64,000 nt of DNA, taken from contig NZ_JAKZKS010000001.1 of the NCBI RefSeq assembly GCF_022808615.1, forward strand, positions 1-64,000, written 5' to 3'. This document shows positions 16,863-26,908 of this stretch, piece after piece. The notes beneath the pieces are model-generated. The model did no database searches. It was not told where the DNA came from and saw only the letters and a program-made list of their open reading frames with translations. The first letter of the stretch is position 1. Every line of letters begins with the position of its first letter. The translations under genes were made by a program, and so were the position numbers. The DNA comes from Bacillus sp. FJAT-47783. Lineage in GTDB: Bacteria; Bacillota; Bacilli; Bacillales; Aeribacillaceae.

Positions 16863-18152
16863 CTACTTCCCCTTTGGTAATACTTGAAAAACCGTGAGCC
16901 CATCCTTGCGTATTTGTTCTTGAACGACGCGCTCAATTTCTTGTTTCGTCATTTTTTCTAACGTCGGTACGACATCGAATAAGTTCATTTCATTAAAAGC
17001 GTACCGTGTAAACTGATTCGCAATATATTCTGGTGAATTTAATGCTCGTAAAAAGGAGCCAATTTTTTTCTTTTTCGCTGTTTGTAACTGTTCTTCCGTA
17101 AAGGAATCAATTTTTGCCTGTAAAAGGGCTTGTTGAATCATTTGCGCGAGTTCATCTGGAGACGCTGTATCGCCACCGACCATTGCAAACCCGAAACTAT
17201 ACTCTTCTGTGTAATCAAAGCTAAACGTATCGTCAATCAGTCCTTTTTCATACATCGTTTCATACATTTTAGAGCTTTTACCGAACAGCATTTCTAATAA
17301 TAAATTCATCGCCAATTCGTTTTTTAATAATTCTTCTCCTTTTCGATATGGCTTATATGTTTTGATTCCGACTAAACATTTAGATGATTGAACATTCATA
17401 TAGATCTTATTTTCTTTTTTCCATACATCATCGCTTTCTGTCACTGATTCACGCGTGATGTCAGTTGGAGTTTGAAACGTTTTCTTCTCTTGATTTTCTC
17501 GTACTTGCGCTAACGTCTTTTCTGGATCGACAGGACCAACAACAAATAAAAGCATGTTGCTCGGATGGTAAAATGTTTCATAGCATTCATAGAGCATATC
17601 TTTCGTGATTTTATCAATGGATTCAATGGTTCCAGCAATGTCAATATGAACAGGATGATGTTCATACATATTTCGGATTAACCCAAAGTAGACTCGCCAA
17701 TCCGGATTATCGTCATACATATTAATTTCTTGACCGATAATTCCTTTTTCTTTTTTGACAGATTGTTCCGTAAAATACGGTGTTTGCACAAAATCGATTA
17801 ACGTTTCTAAATTACGTTCAACGTTCGATGTACTTGAAAAAAGATACGCTGTCCGTGTAAACGAAGTAAAGGCATTTGAGGAGGCACCTTGTTTACTAAA
17901 ATATTGAAACACATCGCCGTCTTCTTTTTCAAATAGTTTATGTTCTAAAAAATGAGCAATACCGTCTGGAACCCTTTTCATCTCATCTTTTCCAAGCGGC
18001 ACAAATTCATGATCAATCGATCCATATTTCGTCGTAAACGTGGCATATGTTTTGTTAAATCCGGATTTCGGTAAAACGTAAACATCTAAGCCATTCGTCA
18101 TTTTTTCATAATAGAGTGTTTCATGTAATTGGTCGAAATGAATTTTCTTCAT
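16863..18152 (-). CDS. ymfH: YmfH, M16 peptidase-like protein
   Basis: A 429-residue M16 (insulysin/processing peptidase) family protein with the inverted zinc motif H67-x2-E70-H71 intact. The two tandem M16 halves span about 15-200 and 210-420. The pair YmfF/YmfH is associated with 5-aminopentanolylation of EF-P in B. subtilis. The ATG overlaps the ymfF stop as ATGA, so the two are translationally coupled. It is likely the catalytic partner of the zinc-motif-less YmfF. Cytoplasmic; no signal peptide. Confidence 0.9.
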   Translation of the reverse strand: MKKIHFDQLHETLYYEKMTNGLDVYVLPKSGFNKTYATFTTKYGSIDHEFVPLGKDEMKRVPDGIAHFLEHKLFEKEDGDVFQYFSKQGASSNAFTSFTRTAYLFSSTSNVERNLETLIDFVQTPYFTEQSVKKEKGIIGQEINMYDDNPDWRVYFGLIRNMYEHHPVHIDIAGTIESIDKITKDMLYECYETFYHPSNMLLFVVGPVDPEKTLAQVRENQEKKTFQTPTDITRESVTESDDVWKKENKIYMNVQSSKCLVGIKTYKPYRKGEELLKNELAMNLLLEMLFGKSSKMYETMYEKGLIDDTFSFDYTEEYSFGFAMVGGDTASPDELAQMIQQALLQAKIDSFTEEQLQTAKKKKIGSFLRALNSPEYIANQFTRYAFNEMNLFDVVPTLEKMTKQEIERVVQEQIRKDGLTVFQVLPKGK

Positions 18153-19432
18153 GCTTCTTGTCCCCCCATTCCTTTTAAAAAGTAAATGGTATCTAAATCA
18201 CACTTTTGGGCCACTTTAATGACTTCATCTTTTGTCACTTTGTTTATTCCGTTAATCCACTCTTCCAACGGCCGTTCTTTCTTGGCGATAACGTGGTGAT
18301 ATAAGATTTCAACCATTCCATAGGCGGTATCAATCGTTTCTAACAATTGATTTTGAATGACCGCTTTCGTCTGTTCTAGCTCGCGATCTGTAAATTCACC
18401 TTTTTTCATCGCATCCATTTGTTCTTTAATAATCGAAACCGTTTTTTCGTAATTTTGCACTTCAATCCCTGACATAACCATTAATAATCCTTTATGACTT
18501 TCTAATCGAGAAGCTGCATAATAAGCTAAGCTCGCTTTTTCTCGAACATTGATAAATAATTTAGAATGAGAAAATCCGCCGAAAATCCCATTAAATACTT
18601 GAAGAGCATAGTAATCATCATCTTGGAAACGAGTATTCGTTCGAAAGCCAATATTTAATTTCCCCTGCTTTACATCTTGTTCTTCGGTTACTTCGTTTAC
18701 TTTTGCGACGGTAATCGCTTCTGTTTGAATATTTTCATCTGTTTGGCGAGATTGTATTGTAAAATACGCAGATACGTACTTCTCGACTTCTTCATGGGTA
18801 ATGTCGCCAACTACATAAAAATCAATTTCGTCCTTCTTTAATGCTTTGTTATAATAGTCCGTTAATGTTTTTTCCGTGATGGAAGCTAAATGATCAATTT
18901 CTCCGTTAACATGTAGACGATACGGTTCATTTATACACATTTCTTGAACGAGCCGTAAATTTGCATAGCGCATTTTGTCATCATAAACCGCTTGAATTCG
19001 CTGTTTTAATGTTCGCTTTTCTTGCTCAACAATTTCTTTTACAAAGTTTCCATTTTCCATTCGTGGTTTTAATAATACTTCTGATAATAAAGAGATTCCT
19101 TTTTCTAATAGCGGCGTTTGATCATGTAAAAATTTTTCATTCGGAATCTCTAATCGAAATGTCATAATATGATGTTCACCTTTTTTGGATAAGTCGACAT
19201 ATAATAATGCTCCGTATAAATCATCTAAATACTTTCTTAACGTTGCCGTTGTTGGATGGGATTCAGTCCCTCTTTGCAATACATAAGGTAATAATGCACG
19301 GTGTGTTACATCTTCCTCTGTTAATGGTGCTTTCATTTTTAATATAAATGTATTCGTTTTAAATTTGTTCGTTTGAACAGTATGTACTGTGAAGCCATTA
19401 ACACTTGATTTTTTTTCATTAATGTAACTCAT
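18149..19432 (-). CDS. ymfF: YmfF, inactive-type M16 peptidase homologue
   Basis: A 427-residue M16-fold protein. Where active members have HxxEH this protein reads LLPYVLQRGTES (about 45-56), so zinc ligation is not expected; this is normal for YmfF and is not decay. It probably forms a heterodimer with YmfH, as paired active/inactive M16 subunits do elsewhere. The start has AAAGGAGGG. It leads the ymfF-ymfH-ymfI-ymfJ group. Confidence 0.9.
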   Translation of the reverse strand: MSYINEKKSSVNGFTVHTVQTNKFKTNTFILKMKAPLTEEDVTHRALLPYVLQRGTESHPTTATLRKYLDDLYGALLYVDLSKKGEHHIMTFRLEIPNEKFLHDQTPLLEKGISLLSEVLLKPRMENGNFVKEIVEQEKRTLKQRIQAVYDDKMRYANLRLVQEMCINEPYRLHVNGEIDHLASITEKTLTDYYNKALKKDEIDFYVVGDITHEEVEKYVSAYFTIQSRQTDENIQTEAITVAKVNEVTEEQDVKQGKLNIGFRTNTRFQDDDYYALQVFNGIFGGFSHSKLFINVREKASLAYYAASRLESHKGLLMVMSGIEVQNYEKTVSIIKEQMDAMKKGEFTDRELEQTKAVIQNQLLETIDTAYGMVEILYHHVIAKKERPLEEWINGINKVTKDEVIKVAQKCDLDTIYFLKGMGGQEA

Positions 19433-19462
19433 CCTAGCCCTCCTTTTTTCTTATCGACAATA

Positions 19463-19496
19463 AAAATGGCTATTTCACCTTTATTGTTGCCATTTT
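19463..19496 (-). terminator. Hairpin terminator upstream of ymfF
   Basis: AAAATGGC / GCCATTTT (19489-19496 and 19463-19470) form an 8-bp stem ending in a T5 run on the minus strand. It separates ymfC transcription from the ymfF group. Confidence 0.6.
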
Positions 19497-19630
19497 GACA
19501 CTGAAAAGAAACATTTTCTTTTAGTCATTATATCAATTGAATCTGGATGTAGGAAATGTTATACATGGAGCTAAAAAAGTGGAGCAGTAGCTAGCTTTGA
19601 AAAAGATGTGACTTGTGTGGAAATGGTAGA

Positions 19631-19686
19631 TTATTAGGTAAAACAAAAAGACTGATACGAAGCAGCCTTATTGTTTTGCCTAATAA
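19631..19686. terminator. 16-bp inverted repeat downstream of ymfC
   Basis: TTATTAGG-T-AAAACAA (19631-19646) pairs with TTGTTTT-G-CCTAATAA (19671-19686), interrupted only by one T/G pair. It starts about 20 bases after the ymfC stop. The lower stem is AT-rich but no long T run follows, so it may stabilise the 3' end as much as terminate. Confidence 0.55.
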
Positions 19687-19704
19687 AGTTTCTTTATAAT
19701 TCCG

Positions 19705-20433
19705 TTATGAAAAACGTTTTCTCACGACATGGAAACTAAATTTATCAGCTCGGAAATAATTGTATGAATAAAGAACTGGCCGATCATGCTGGTCAAAATG
19801 AACTTGCTTCAACAATAAAAGGGACGTTTCAGGGTCGCACTCTAAAATGGGTGATATTTTATCATGAAAACCAATTGGCTCAATATTTGTGACAGCATAA
19901 TTGATTTCTACATTACATTCTTCCTCTAATAGCACGAATAACGATTCTTGTTCTTGTTTAAATGTTCTCGGTAAAATAGCAAGAGGAATTTTGTCTAAGC
20001 AATAAACGACTGGCTGTCCATTCGCTGTACGAACTCGTTCAAACATAAAAATTTCACTTTCTTTTTCTACATGCAGCTTCTTCGTATCGTCATCCGTTGC
20101 CCCAACAATCGAAGAAGATAAGAAGATCGTTCCTGGCTTCATTTTCGCGTTCTTAATCATATTTGTGACACTGTTCAGTTGCTCAATTCCGGAAGTAAAT
20201 AAAGGTTTTGAGCTAACGAATGTACCAACACCGTGACGGCGAATGATAACGTTTTCTTCTTCTAATATACGAAGTGCTTCACGAAGCGTAGCACGACTGA
20301 CCCCAAGTTTTTTAGAAAGTTCAAATTCAGAAGGCAGCTTTTCCTTCTCTTTATAAATACCTTTTTCAATGTTTTCTTTAATTTTATCAATGACTTGTAA
20401 GTATAAATGTCGATTGTCCGTCTTAATTGTCAT
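19705..20433 (-). CDS. ymfC: GntR/HutC-type transcriptional regulator
   Basis: A 242-residue repressor-type protein with an N-terminal winged helix of the GntR family (about 10-78, with [28 protein letters not shown]) and a C-terminal UTRA ligand-binding domain (about 95-235). The ligand is unknown. The start at 20433 is supported by a GGGGGC site; a longer open frame has none. It lies directly downstream of spoIIIE as in B. subtilis, but here the ABC/permease genes that follow in some strains are absent. Confidence 0.88.
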   Translation of the reverse strand: MTIKTDNRHLYLQVIDKIKENIEKGIYKEKEKLPSEFELSKKLGVSRATLREALRILEEENVIIRRHGVGTFVSSKPLFTSGIEQLNSVTNMIKNAKMKPGTIFLSSSIVGATDDDTKKLHVEKESEIFMFERVRTANGQPVVYCLDKIPLAILPRTFKQEQESLFVLLEEECNVEINYAVTNIEPIGFHDKISPILECDPETSLLLLKQVHFDQHDRPVLYSYNYFRADKFSFHVVRKRFS

Positions 20434-20564
20434 ATTGTGCCCCCATCTAATCAAAACTTCCAAAAAAGACATCAAGAGAAAAAAATAATCAACATATAAT
20501 ATACCATGTTTTATATGAGAAATAAAGTGAAACGTCATTTCTAGAATTAAATTCCCTTTATCGA

Positions 20565-20597
20565 AAAAAGAAATGGAAAAGGCATGCCTTTTCCATT
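20565..20597 (-). terminator. Intrinsic terminator after spoIIIE
   Basis: The palindrome ATGGAAAAGG-CATG-CCTTTTCCAT is followed by TTCTTTTTT on the minus strand and starts at the spoIIIE stop codon. Confidence 0.9.
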
Positions 20598-22959
20598 AAG
20601 AAGTTCGTTCATCATGTTGCTCTCTTGTCATTAATACTTGTCTCGGTTTACTTCCTTCATATGGTCCAACTACTCCGCGATCCTCCATCGCATCAATCAG
20701 TCTTGCTGCTCTTGTGTAGCCAATCCGGAATCTACGTTGTAGCATCGACACACTTGCACTTTGCATGTCAACAACGAGTTGTACCGCATCATCATACAAA
20801 TCGTCCGTTACGTCTTCATGAACTTCTTTGACGTCCGTTGGGATCATTTCTTCTTGATATTGAGCCTTTTGTTGTGATATCACAAAATGGACAATATTTT
20901 CAACTTCTTCATCTGATAAAAACGCACCTTGTACGCGAATCGGTTTAGATGCACCAGCTGGCAAAAAGAGCATATCTCCTCTTCCTAAAAGCTTCTCGGC
21001 CCCCCCCATGTCTAAAATAGTACGAGAGTCCGTTTGAGATGATACACTAAAGGCAATTCTTGAAGGAATATTTGCTTTAATAACACCCGTAATAACATCG
21101 ACGGATGGCCGTTGTGTCGCAATTATTAAATGGATTCCCGCCGCTCGTGCCATCTGGGAAAGACGCGTTATCGAATCTTCAACATCTGATGAAGCGACCA
21201 TCATTAAATCTGCCAGCTCATCAACAATGACAACAATATACGGGAGCTCTGGCTGTTTGTCTTGTTCATTCGCATTATGCCTTCTCACATGCTCATTATA
21301 CCCTTCGATGTTTCTTGTCCCGGTATGCGAGAACAATTCATAACGACGTTCCATTTCATTGACGACTTTTTTCAATGCTTGAGACGCCTTCTTCGGATCT
21401 GTTACGACAGGTGCAAGCAAATGCGGAATTCCGTTGTACACATTTAATTCGACCATTTTCGGGTCAATCATCATCATTTTTACTTCGTGTGGCTTAGCTC
21501 TCATCAAAATACTAGTAATAATTCCATTAATACAAACACTTTTCCCACTACCAGTCGCACCAGCCACTAATAAATGCGGCATCTTATTTAATTCAGCAAG
21601 CACTGCTTCCCCTGTAATATCGCGTCCAAAACCAATCAACAATTTTGAGTCTGGCTTATCATTAGCCTTGGACTCCAACACTTCACGTAATGATACCATC
21701 GCAACTTCAGCATTCGGTACTTCGATCCCAACAGCGGATTTACCAGGAATCGGGGCTTCTATTCGAATATCTTTTGCCGCTAATGCAAGAGCTAAATCAT
21801 CACTTAAATTCACAATTTTACTTACCTTTACACCAACATCTGGATACACTTCGTATTTCGTTACAGCAGGTCCAAGATGAACTTGTGTCACTTTCGCTTT
21901 CACACCAAAACTTTGGAATGTTTTTTCAAGCTTTCGTGCGTTTTCATATATATTCTTTTTATCTGTATGCTGACCACTGTATTTTGGAAGTGATAATAGA
22001 TCGATGGCCGGTAATTGGTAGTCTTTATTTTCAACCTCAACAAAAGCGATCGGCTCCATCGCTTCTACTTGTTCATCTTGTTTTTCTTTAGTAGACTTTT
22101 GCCTTGATTGAGATACCGATGCATCAGCATTGTCTTTATTTCCATCTTGATGATCAATCGCATCAGCATGATCCGTAAAACTTGAAATAATCGGTTGTGC
22201 AACAACTTCCTCTTCATCTGACACGTTAACCGTTTGTTCCTCTGATTCTTTTTCTTTGACTTTTTTTGGCTTTTTCTTCTTTTTATTCGTCTGCTTTTGT
22301 GCACGTTTAATCGTAGAAGGAAGTTGTTTCATGTCTTCGATAAAGGCGAGAAACTGTGATTTTATAAACGAACCGATAGGTGTAAAAATAGAGGAAAGCA
22401 TCGTTCCAAGCGATTTATCCGAAACTAAAATAATGCCAATGATAATAAAACAGAAGGCGACAATTCTTGATCCGGCTTCAGCAAATAAATAATAGGAGAT
22501 TGCAAACAATAGAGCACCAATCATGCCCCCCCCAAGGTCAGGCGAACTAATTTCTCCTTCTATTTCCATTAAAAACAGTTCCCACGTATTTAAAATGACA
22601 CTTGGTGAAGCGAACGTTCCCCCTTTTGATAAATTATCGAATAGTTTAATATGACTAAGGAGTAATAATGAACCGAAAATAAAATATAACCCTAAAAGTT
22701 TTCGGGTTAATAATGGCGGTATCGATTTTTTCCAAAAAAGATAGCCTGAGAAAAACGTAAATCCTACTATACATATGATAAACCATTCACCTGTAAAAAA
22801 ACGGAATAATGAATCAATCGCTTGTCCAACAATTCCTAAATTGGCCAAAGCAATAATAGATAGAGCAAACAATAAGATTCCTGCTATTTCATATTTTAGG
22901 CGCTCCTGCCAATTCGTTTTTTTTCTTCTTTGCTTTCGTTTTGTTTTTTGCTTTGCCAC
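20596..22959 (-). CDS. spoIIIE: DNA translocase SpoIIIE (FtsK family)
   Basis: A 787-residue membrane-anchored ATP-driven DNA pump that moves the chromosome into the forespore and clears trapped DNA from septa. It has a basic N-terminus, four hydrophobic helices within about 25-185, a charged linker (about 220-310), the motor domain with Walker A GATGSGKS at 467-474 and Walker [12 protein letters not shown], and a C-terminal winged-helix gamma domain (about 720-785) that reads SRS sequences. Start is GTG with AGGTGGG upstream. The length equals that usual for the B. subtilis protein. Confidence 0.97.
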   Translation of the reverse strand: MAKQKTKRKQRRKKTNWQERLKYEIAGILLFALSIIALANLGIVGQAIDSLFRFFTGEWFIICIVGFTFFSGYLFWKKSIPPLLTRKLLGLYFIFGSLLLLSHIKLFDNLSKGGTFASPSVILNTWELFLMEIEGEISSPDLGGGMIGALLFAISYYLFAEAGSRIVAFCFIIIGIILVSDKSLGTMLSSIFTPIGSFIKSQFLAFIEDMKQLPSTIKRAQKQTNKKKKKPKKVKEKESEEQTVNVSDEEEVVAQPIISSFTDHADAIDHQDGNKDNADASVSQSRQKSTKEKQDEQVEAMEPIAFVEVENKDYQLPAIDLLSLPKYSGQHTDKKNIYENARKLEKTFQSFGVKAKVTQVHLGPAVTKYEVYPDVGVKVSKIVNLSDDLALALAAKDIRIEAPIPGKSAVGIEVPNAEVAMVSLREVLESKANDKPDSKLLIGFGRDITGEAVLAELNKMPHLLVAGATGSGKSVCINGIITSILMRAKPHEVKMMMIDPKMVELNVYNGIPHLLAPVVTDPKKASQALKKVVNEMERRYELFSHTGTRNIEGYNEHVRRHNANEQDKQPELPYIVVIVDELADLMMVASSDVEDSITRLSQMARAAGIHLIIATQRPSVDVITGVIKANIPSRIAFSVSSQTDSRTILDMGGAEKLLGRGDMLFLPAGASKPIRVQGAFLSDEEVENIVHFVISQQKAQYQEEMIPTDVKEVHEDVTDDLYDDAVQLVVDMQSASVSMLQRRFRIGYTRAARLIDAMEDRGVVGPYEGSKPRQVLMTREQHDERTS

Positions 22960-23041
22960 GAAAATCCCACCTGTAGCTTTATCTTTTTCATGTAATTGGT
23001 TTACAATAATCTAACTTATGTAAACGAATGATTTCATTGAT

Positions 23042-23071
23042 AATGAAGAAAGCAGCCATATAGCTGGCTGC
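23042..23071 (-). terminator. Probable terminator after ylzJ
   Basis: GCAGCCA / TGGCTGC (23065-23071 and 23052-23058) form a 7-bp stem with a 6-base loop, followed by TTTCTTC on the minus strand. Confidence 0.6.
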
Positions 23072-23126
23072 GAACGATTGTTTGTATTTTGTATTATATC
23101 ACATCACAAAAAAAAATCATACGCTG

Positions 23127-23357
23127 TTACTGAAAAGTTAACAGTTCATCAAGCCCGAAAGCTGTACCAGGAGCAAGAGATTCAAGTAAAAAATGATTTG
23201 GATTACTACTTAAAACACGTAATACTTCGTATTTCATATGTTCTTTTTCTTGCACAAGTACAGAAACACCATTTACTCGCACGACCTTTTGCTTGAGAAA
23301 ATCACTTTGTTCTGGCTGAAATACTAACTCTTGAGGCATCGTTGTATATAGTATCAT
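23127..23357 (-). CDS. ylzJ: YlzJ-like protein
   Basis: A 76-residue conserved Bacillus protein of unknown function (YlzJ-like family), with beta-rich predicted content and no membrane segment. Its ATG overlaps the tepA stop as ATGA, indicating translational coupling and a shared role or stoichiometry. In sporulating Bacillaceae it always accompanies tepA. Nothing else can be read from motifs. Confidence 0.88.
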   Translation of the reverse strand: MILYTTMPQELVFQPEQSDFLKQKVVRVNGVSVLVQEKEHMKYEVLRVLSSNPNHFLLESLAPGTAFGLDELLTFQ

Positions 23358-24109
23358 TGCAGCATCCCGTCTCCTTTTTCCGCTTTTTGACCGATAAACT
23401 CATTAAGTTTTTGCATCGCTTTTCCGACACCGCCGACTTCATCAATAAGTCCATCTTTAACCGCATCAATCCCAACTACATTCGTCCCAATATCTCTCGT
23501 TAAATTTCCTTTTGAAAACATTAATTCTTTAAACTTTTCTTCGGAGATGTTAGAGTGCTTCGTGACGAAATTTACGACACGCTCTTGCATTTTGTCTAAA
23601 TACTCAAACGTTTGTGGAACCCCGATAACAAGCCCTGTAAGCCTTACTGGATGAATCGTCATCGTTGCTGTCTCAGCGATAAATGAGTAGTCACATGAAA
23701 CGGCAATTGGCACACCAATCGAGTGTCCTCCGCCGAGTACAATGGAGACCGTCGGCTTTGTTAGTGATGAAAGCATTTCAGCTATCGCAAGTCCTGCTTC
23801 TACATCCCCCCCTACCGTATTTAATATGACGAGTAACCCCTCAATCTTTGGATTTTGTTCAATCGCGACAATTTGTGGAATAATATGCTCATACTTCGTC
23901 GTTTTATTTTGCGGAGGTAATTGTACATGGCCTTCAATTTGTCCAACAATCGTTAAACAATGGATGTTGGATTCACTCCCCATTTGTGGAACATTTGTCT
24001 GACCTAGCTGTTGAATTTTTTCGACAATCGTGTCTTTCGATTCTTCTAACTGTTCTTCTTTTTCTGCTTCCGATTGATTATGCCCTTGTAGTTGATTTTC
24101 ACTCACCAC
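23354..24109 (-). CDS. tepA: TepA, ClpP-class serine protease-like protein
   Basis: A 251-residue crotonase-fold/ClpP-class protein. The nucleophile-type serine is S130 in GGGHSIGVP, followed by a His in [11 protein letters not shown], which supports a working catalytic pair. It was first described in B. subtilis as enhancing protein translocation and signal-peptide turnover, and is cytoplasmic. The start is GTG at 24109 after AAAGGGTGATAC. It overlaps ylzJ. The first ~45 residues are a charged extension. Confidence 0.9.
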   Translation of the reverse strand: MVSENQLQGHNQSEAEKEEQLEESKDTIVEKIQQLGQTNVPQMGSESNIHCLTIVGQIEGHVQLPPQNKTTKYEHIIPQIVAIEQNPKIEGLLVILNTVGGDVEAGLAIAEMLSSLTKPTVSIVLGGGHSIGVPIAVSCDYSFIAETATMTIHPVRLTGLVIGVPQTFEYLDKMQERVVNFVTKHSNISEEKFKELMFSKGNLTRDIGTNVVGIDAVKDGLIDEVGGVGKAMQKLNEFIGQKAEKGDGMLQ

Positions 24110-24203
24110 GTATCACCCTTTCTCCAGTATCATGGAATTAGTATGAACTGGATTCTCTTATTTCATGCGAAAGAGGAGATTTGATTAAATCGACTACAAA
24201 AAT

Positions 24204-24233
24204 AAAAAAGCCTTGCAGCGAGTGCAAGACTTT
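24204..24233 (-). terminator. Intrinsic terminator after rnjB
   Basis: A stem around CTTGCA / TGCAAG with flanking AAAG/CTTT pairs and a T6 tail on the minus strand, overlapping the rnjB stop codon. Confidence 0.85.
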
Positions 24234-25893
24234 ATACTTCCATGATGATTGGTAAGATCATTGGGCGGCGTTTTGTTTGCTCAAATAAAAATTGATTTAA
24301 TACATCACGAATGTTTTGTTTAATAGATGACCATTCAATCGTTTGCTCTTCCATACATTTCGTTAAAATCGTTTGAACGATTTCTACCGCTTGTGCGATC
24401 AATTGTTCCGATTCGCGCACATAAACAAAACCTCTTGTAATAATTTCGGGACCTGCGACGATGCGCTTATTACTTTTGCTTAACGTAACAACGACGACTA
24501 AAATACCGTCTTGGGAAAGAAGGCGACGATCTCGTAATACAATATTTCCGACATCACCAACACCTAAACCATCAATTAAAACATTTCCAGACGGAACTTT
24601 TTGACTTGTTTTCACAGCCCCATTTTGAAATTCAATGACCTCTCCCTTATTCACGAGAAAAATATTTTTTTCTGGAACGCCAACAGATGCAGCTAGTTTC
24701 GCGTGAGCTTTTTGCCTTTTAAAATCTCCATGAATCGGGATGAAATATTTCGGTTTCATTAAGTTAAGCATTAACTTAAGTTCTTCTTGATAACCGTGAC
24801 CTGAAATGTGAATATGACTATTTTTCGTTACAACGTTTGCTCCTGCTCTAAAAAGCATATCAATCGTTTTTGAAAATGTTAATTCATGCCCTTGTATTGG
24901 CGTTGAGGCAACAAGAACGGTGTCCCCTTTTTCAATATTATATTGTTTATGTGTCCCTCTCGCCATTTTTGTTAATACAGAAAGCGGTTCCCCTTTATGA
25001 CTTGTTGTCATAATGATGACATTGTTTTTCGGATATTTAGAAACGTTTTGGACAGGAATCATTAAATCTTCAGATACGCTCAAATACCCTAATTTAACTG
25101 CCGTTTGTATGATGTTTACAATATTTTTACCGACAACCGCTAGTTTTCGATTGCTATTTTCTGCAGCATCAATTACTTGCTGGATGCGGTGGATGTTTGA
25201 AGCAAATAATGAGACGATGACGCGACCTTTTGCGTTGTGAACAACACTTTTAATTTCTTCACCAACAACTGCTTCAGACCCCGTATATCCTGGAATCTCC
25301 GCGTTCATGCTATCGGATAGTAAGCATAGAACGCCTTCATTTCCGATATTAGCCATCCGGCCGATATCAATGAATTGTTGTCCCACTGGCGTTTGATCAA
25401 ACTTAAAATCTCCAGTATGGACAATAGCTCCCATAGATGTATGAAAGCATATGCCTACAGAGTCTGGAATGCTATGATATGTACGAAAAAATGAAACAGT
25501 TACACTTTGAAACGATAGCTTCGTTGATTCCGTGACTTCACGTAAATTCGCTTTTTCATGAAGACCATATGGCTTTAATCGTTCTTTCGCAAGGGCAAGC
25601 GTTAGCTTCGTCCCATATATCGGGACATTTAATTGTTGAATAACGTGAAAAATACCGCCGATGTGCTCATCATGTCCATGAGTTAAAAATACTGCTTTTA
25701 CTCTGTCTTTATTTTCTTTTAAATAAGTAATATCCGGAATGACGACATCGATTCCAAGCATTTCATTTTCTGGATACATTAATCCGGCGTCGACAACAAA
25801 AAGATCAGAGTCGACCTCTACAACGTACATATTTTTCCCAATTTCCCCTACGCCCCCCAAGGCGATTAGTTTTATTTTCTCTGTCTTCTTCAT
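24232..25893 (-). CDS. rnjB: Ribonuclease J2
   Basis: A 553-residue metallo-beta-lactamase/beta-CASP nuclease that pairs with RNase J1 in 5'-end processing and decay of RNA. The N-terminal HGHDEHIGG motif (about 74-82) differs from the HxHxDH of J1 at one ligand (E in place of D-H spacing), as is usual for J2, which is the weaker nuclease. The beta-CASP domain and C-terminal domain are complete. A GGAGG site lies about 13 bases upstream, a rather long spacing. Expressed from 25950-25979. Confidence 0.93.
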   Translation of the reverse strand: MKKTEKIKLIALGGVGEIGKNMYVVEVDSDLFVVDAGLMYPENEMLGIDVVIPDITYLKENKDRVKAVFLTHGHDEHIGGIFHVIQQLNVPIYGTKLTLALAKERLKPYGLHEKANLREVTESTKLSFQSVTVSFFRTYHSIPDSVGICFHTSMGAIVHTGDFKFDQTPVGQQFIDIGRMANIGNEGVLCLLSDSMNAEIPGYTGSEAVVGEEIKSVVHNAKGRVIVSLFASNIHRIQQVIDAAENSNRKLAVVGKNIVNIIQTAVKLGYLSVSEDLMIPVQNVSKYPKNNVIIMTTSHKGEPLSVLTKMARGTHKQYNIEKGDTVLVASTPIQGHELTFSKTIDMLFRAGANVVTKNSHIHISGHGYQEELKLMLNLMKPKYFIPIHGDFKRQKAHAKLAASVGVPEKNIFLVNKGEVIEFQNGAVKTSQKVPSGNVLIDGLGVGDVGNIVLRDRRLLSQDGILVVVVTLSKSNKRIVAGPEIITRGFVYVRESEQLIAQAVEIVQTILTKCMEEQTIEWSSIKQNIRDVLNQFLFEQTKRRPMILPIIMEV

Positions 25894-25911
25894 AAGTAAT
25901 GTAAGTCCTCC

Positions 25912-25945
25912 CTAAGTGATTAAGTCCCCGTCCAAAGTCACTTAG
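25912..25945 (-). other. 5'-terminal stem-loop in the rnjB leader
   Basis: CTAAGTGA (25912-25919) and TCACTTAG (25938-25945) are perfect 8-bp arms. From the -10 position, transcription should begin at about 25943, so the mRNA would start with this hairpin, and its far arm touches the ribosome-binding GGGAGG. Confidence 0.5.
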
Positions 25946-25949
25946 CACT

Positions 25950-25979
25950 ATTATAACTGATAGTTGAAATAGAAGACAA
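25950..25979 (-). promoter_or_regulatory. Sigma-A promoter of rnjB
   Basis: TTGTCT (25974-25979), an 18-base spacer and a consensus TATAAT (25950-25955), about 60 bases before the rnjB start. Confidence 0.7.
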
Positions 25980-26155
25980 GAAAATAATGGTTGCAAAGGG
26001 AAAAGATCATGACTGGCACCCGTATAATCTTCACATTCGTAAAGTTTGATAACTTCAGTTTACTTTATAGGATGGCACTTTTTGTTTATGTTTTTTTAGA
26101 AAAAATGCATAAAGGGCTGTCAAAAATAAGCAATGACTACCCTTTTACAGGAATA

Positions 26156-26664
26156 CTATTTAGCTTTTTCAACTATTTCTAAAAAGACTTCTTTATTTTT
26201 ATATGTATTTTTATCTAATGCATAACAAAATTCTAGGTCATCTTTGATGAAGGTAAGTGTATAAAAATGATCTTTTCCAAAATAAGCAGTTATACCATCA
26301 TTCAATTTCAATTTTTCTTCTAATTCTGGGTTTGCATAAGTTATTTTGCCAATGGACCTTTTAACATAAAGTATAAAAGTTTGACTTTTTGATTTTTCTG
26401 GATCAGTCTACCATTTTAATGAAAGTTCACCATTTTCATTTATTCTACCTAATTTATAGTTGGGTTTGAATGGAGGACTCGGTATTTTGATTTTTGTATC
26501 ATTAAGGTTTTCAAATTGTGAAACAGCCTTTTCAATAGATATATAACCGTCATTTTTCTTTCCTCAATTAATGTTTTAACAGTAGATTCAGCACTTAATT
26601 GTAATGAATAAGGAATTATTATTAAAAAAAATACGCAAAAAAGACTGATAATTCTTATTTTCAA
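26156..26664 (-). pseudogene. Decayed small secreted-protein gene
   Basis: A TTG start at 26664 with GGAGGGG upstream opens a signal peptide (about 25 residues, ending near LQLSAES). The frame is lost at an A-run near 26550: the original frame ends after about 70 codons, but a neighbouring frame continues coherently with GYISIEKAVSQFENL and KIPSPPFKPNYKLG. That frame then meets a TAG after LSLKW (about 26408) and continues through TFIKDDLEF to a stop at 26156. So one frameshift and one nonsense change are present. The product resembles DUF4367-type extracytoplasmic proteins of Bacillus, but this is a loose impression. The spacer from here to rnjB holds no other gene. Confidence 0.65.
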
Positions 26665-26808
26665 AATTACCCCTCCTCGTATAGATATACATATTATTTT
26701 CATTCCCAATTATTAATATTCTTCAAAAAGCTACTTGAAAGGTGGAGAAAGCACAAGTTGTGAAGGTGGAGGAACACGTAAAAAGCGGTAAATACTCTTT
26801 CATAATTC

Positions 26809-26847
26809 AAAAAGGGCAATCCAATAAGTGTATTGGATGCCCTTTTT
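26809..26847. terminator. Bidirectional terminator between dapA and the pseudogene
   Basis: AAAAAGGGCA plus an inner TCCAAT/ATTGGA-type pairing makes a long stem with a 6-base loop, with T5 on either strand. It isolates the pseudogene from the dapA transcript. Confidence 0.8.
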
Positions 26848-26875
26848 ACATTACACGGCTTAGAGGTTTACTTTT

Positions 26876-26907
26876 AAAAGGGTGACCCTATTTGAGAAAC
26901 CCCTTTT
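26876..26907 (-). terminator. Weak hairpin directly after dapA
   Basis: AAAAGGG / CCCTTTT arms (7 bp) with a loop of about 18 bases, starting at the dapA stop. The T run is only four bases, so the stronger stem at 26809-26847 may do most of the work. Confidence 0.4.
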
Positions 26908-26908
26908 T

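Noticed and set aside
18149-19432. YmfF as a decayed protease because HxxEH is missing
   Set aside because: YmfF-type proteins normally lack the motif and pair with the active-type YmfH next door; the frame is intact.
23078-23296. Plus-strand 72-codon frame opposite ylzJ
   Set aside because: It lies antisense to the well-conserved ylzJ, has no ribosome site and no recognisable product.
26115-26155. Solo IS end (AAAGGGCTGTC) similar to the IS1182 terminus
   Set aside because: The match is only about 11 bases with a weak partner nearby, too short to call an IS remnant.
25991-26182. Plus-strand small open frame between rnjB and the pseudogene
   Set aside because: No ribosome-binding site, low-complexity hydrophobic content, and it overlaps the 3' end of the decayed minus-strand gene.
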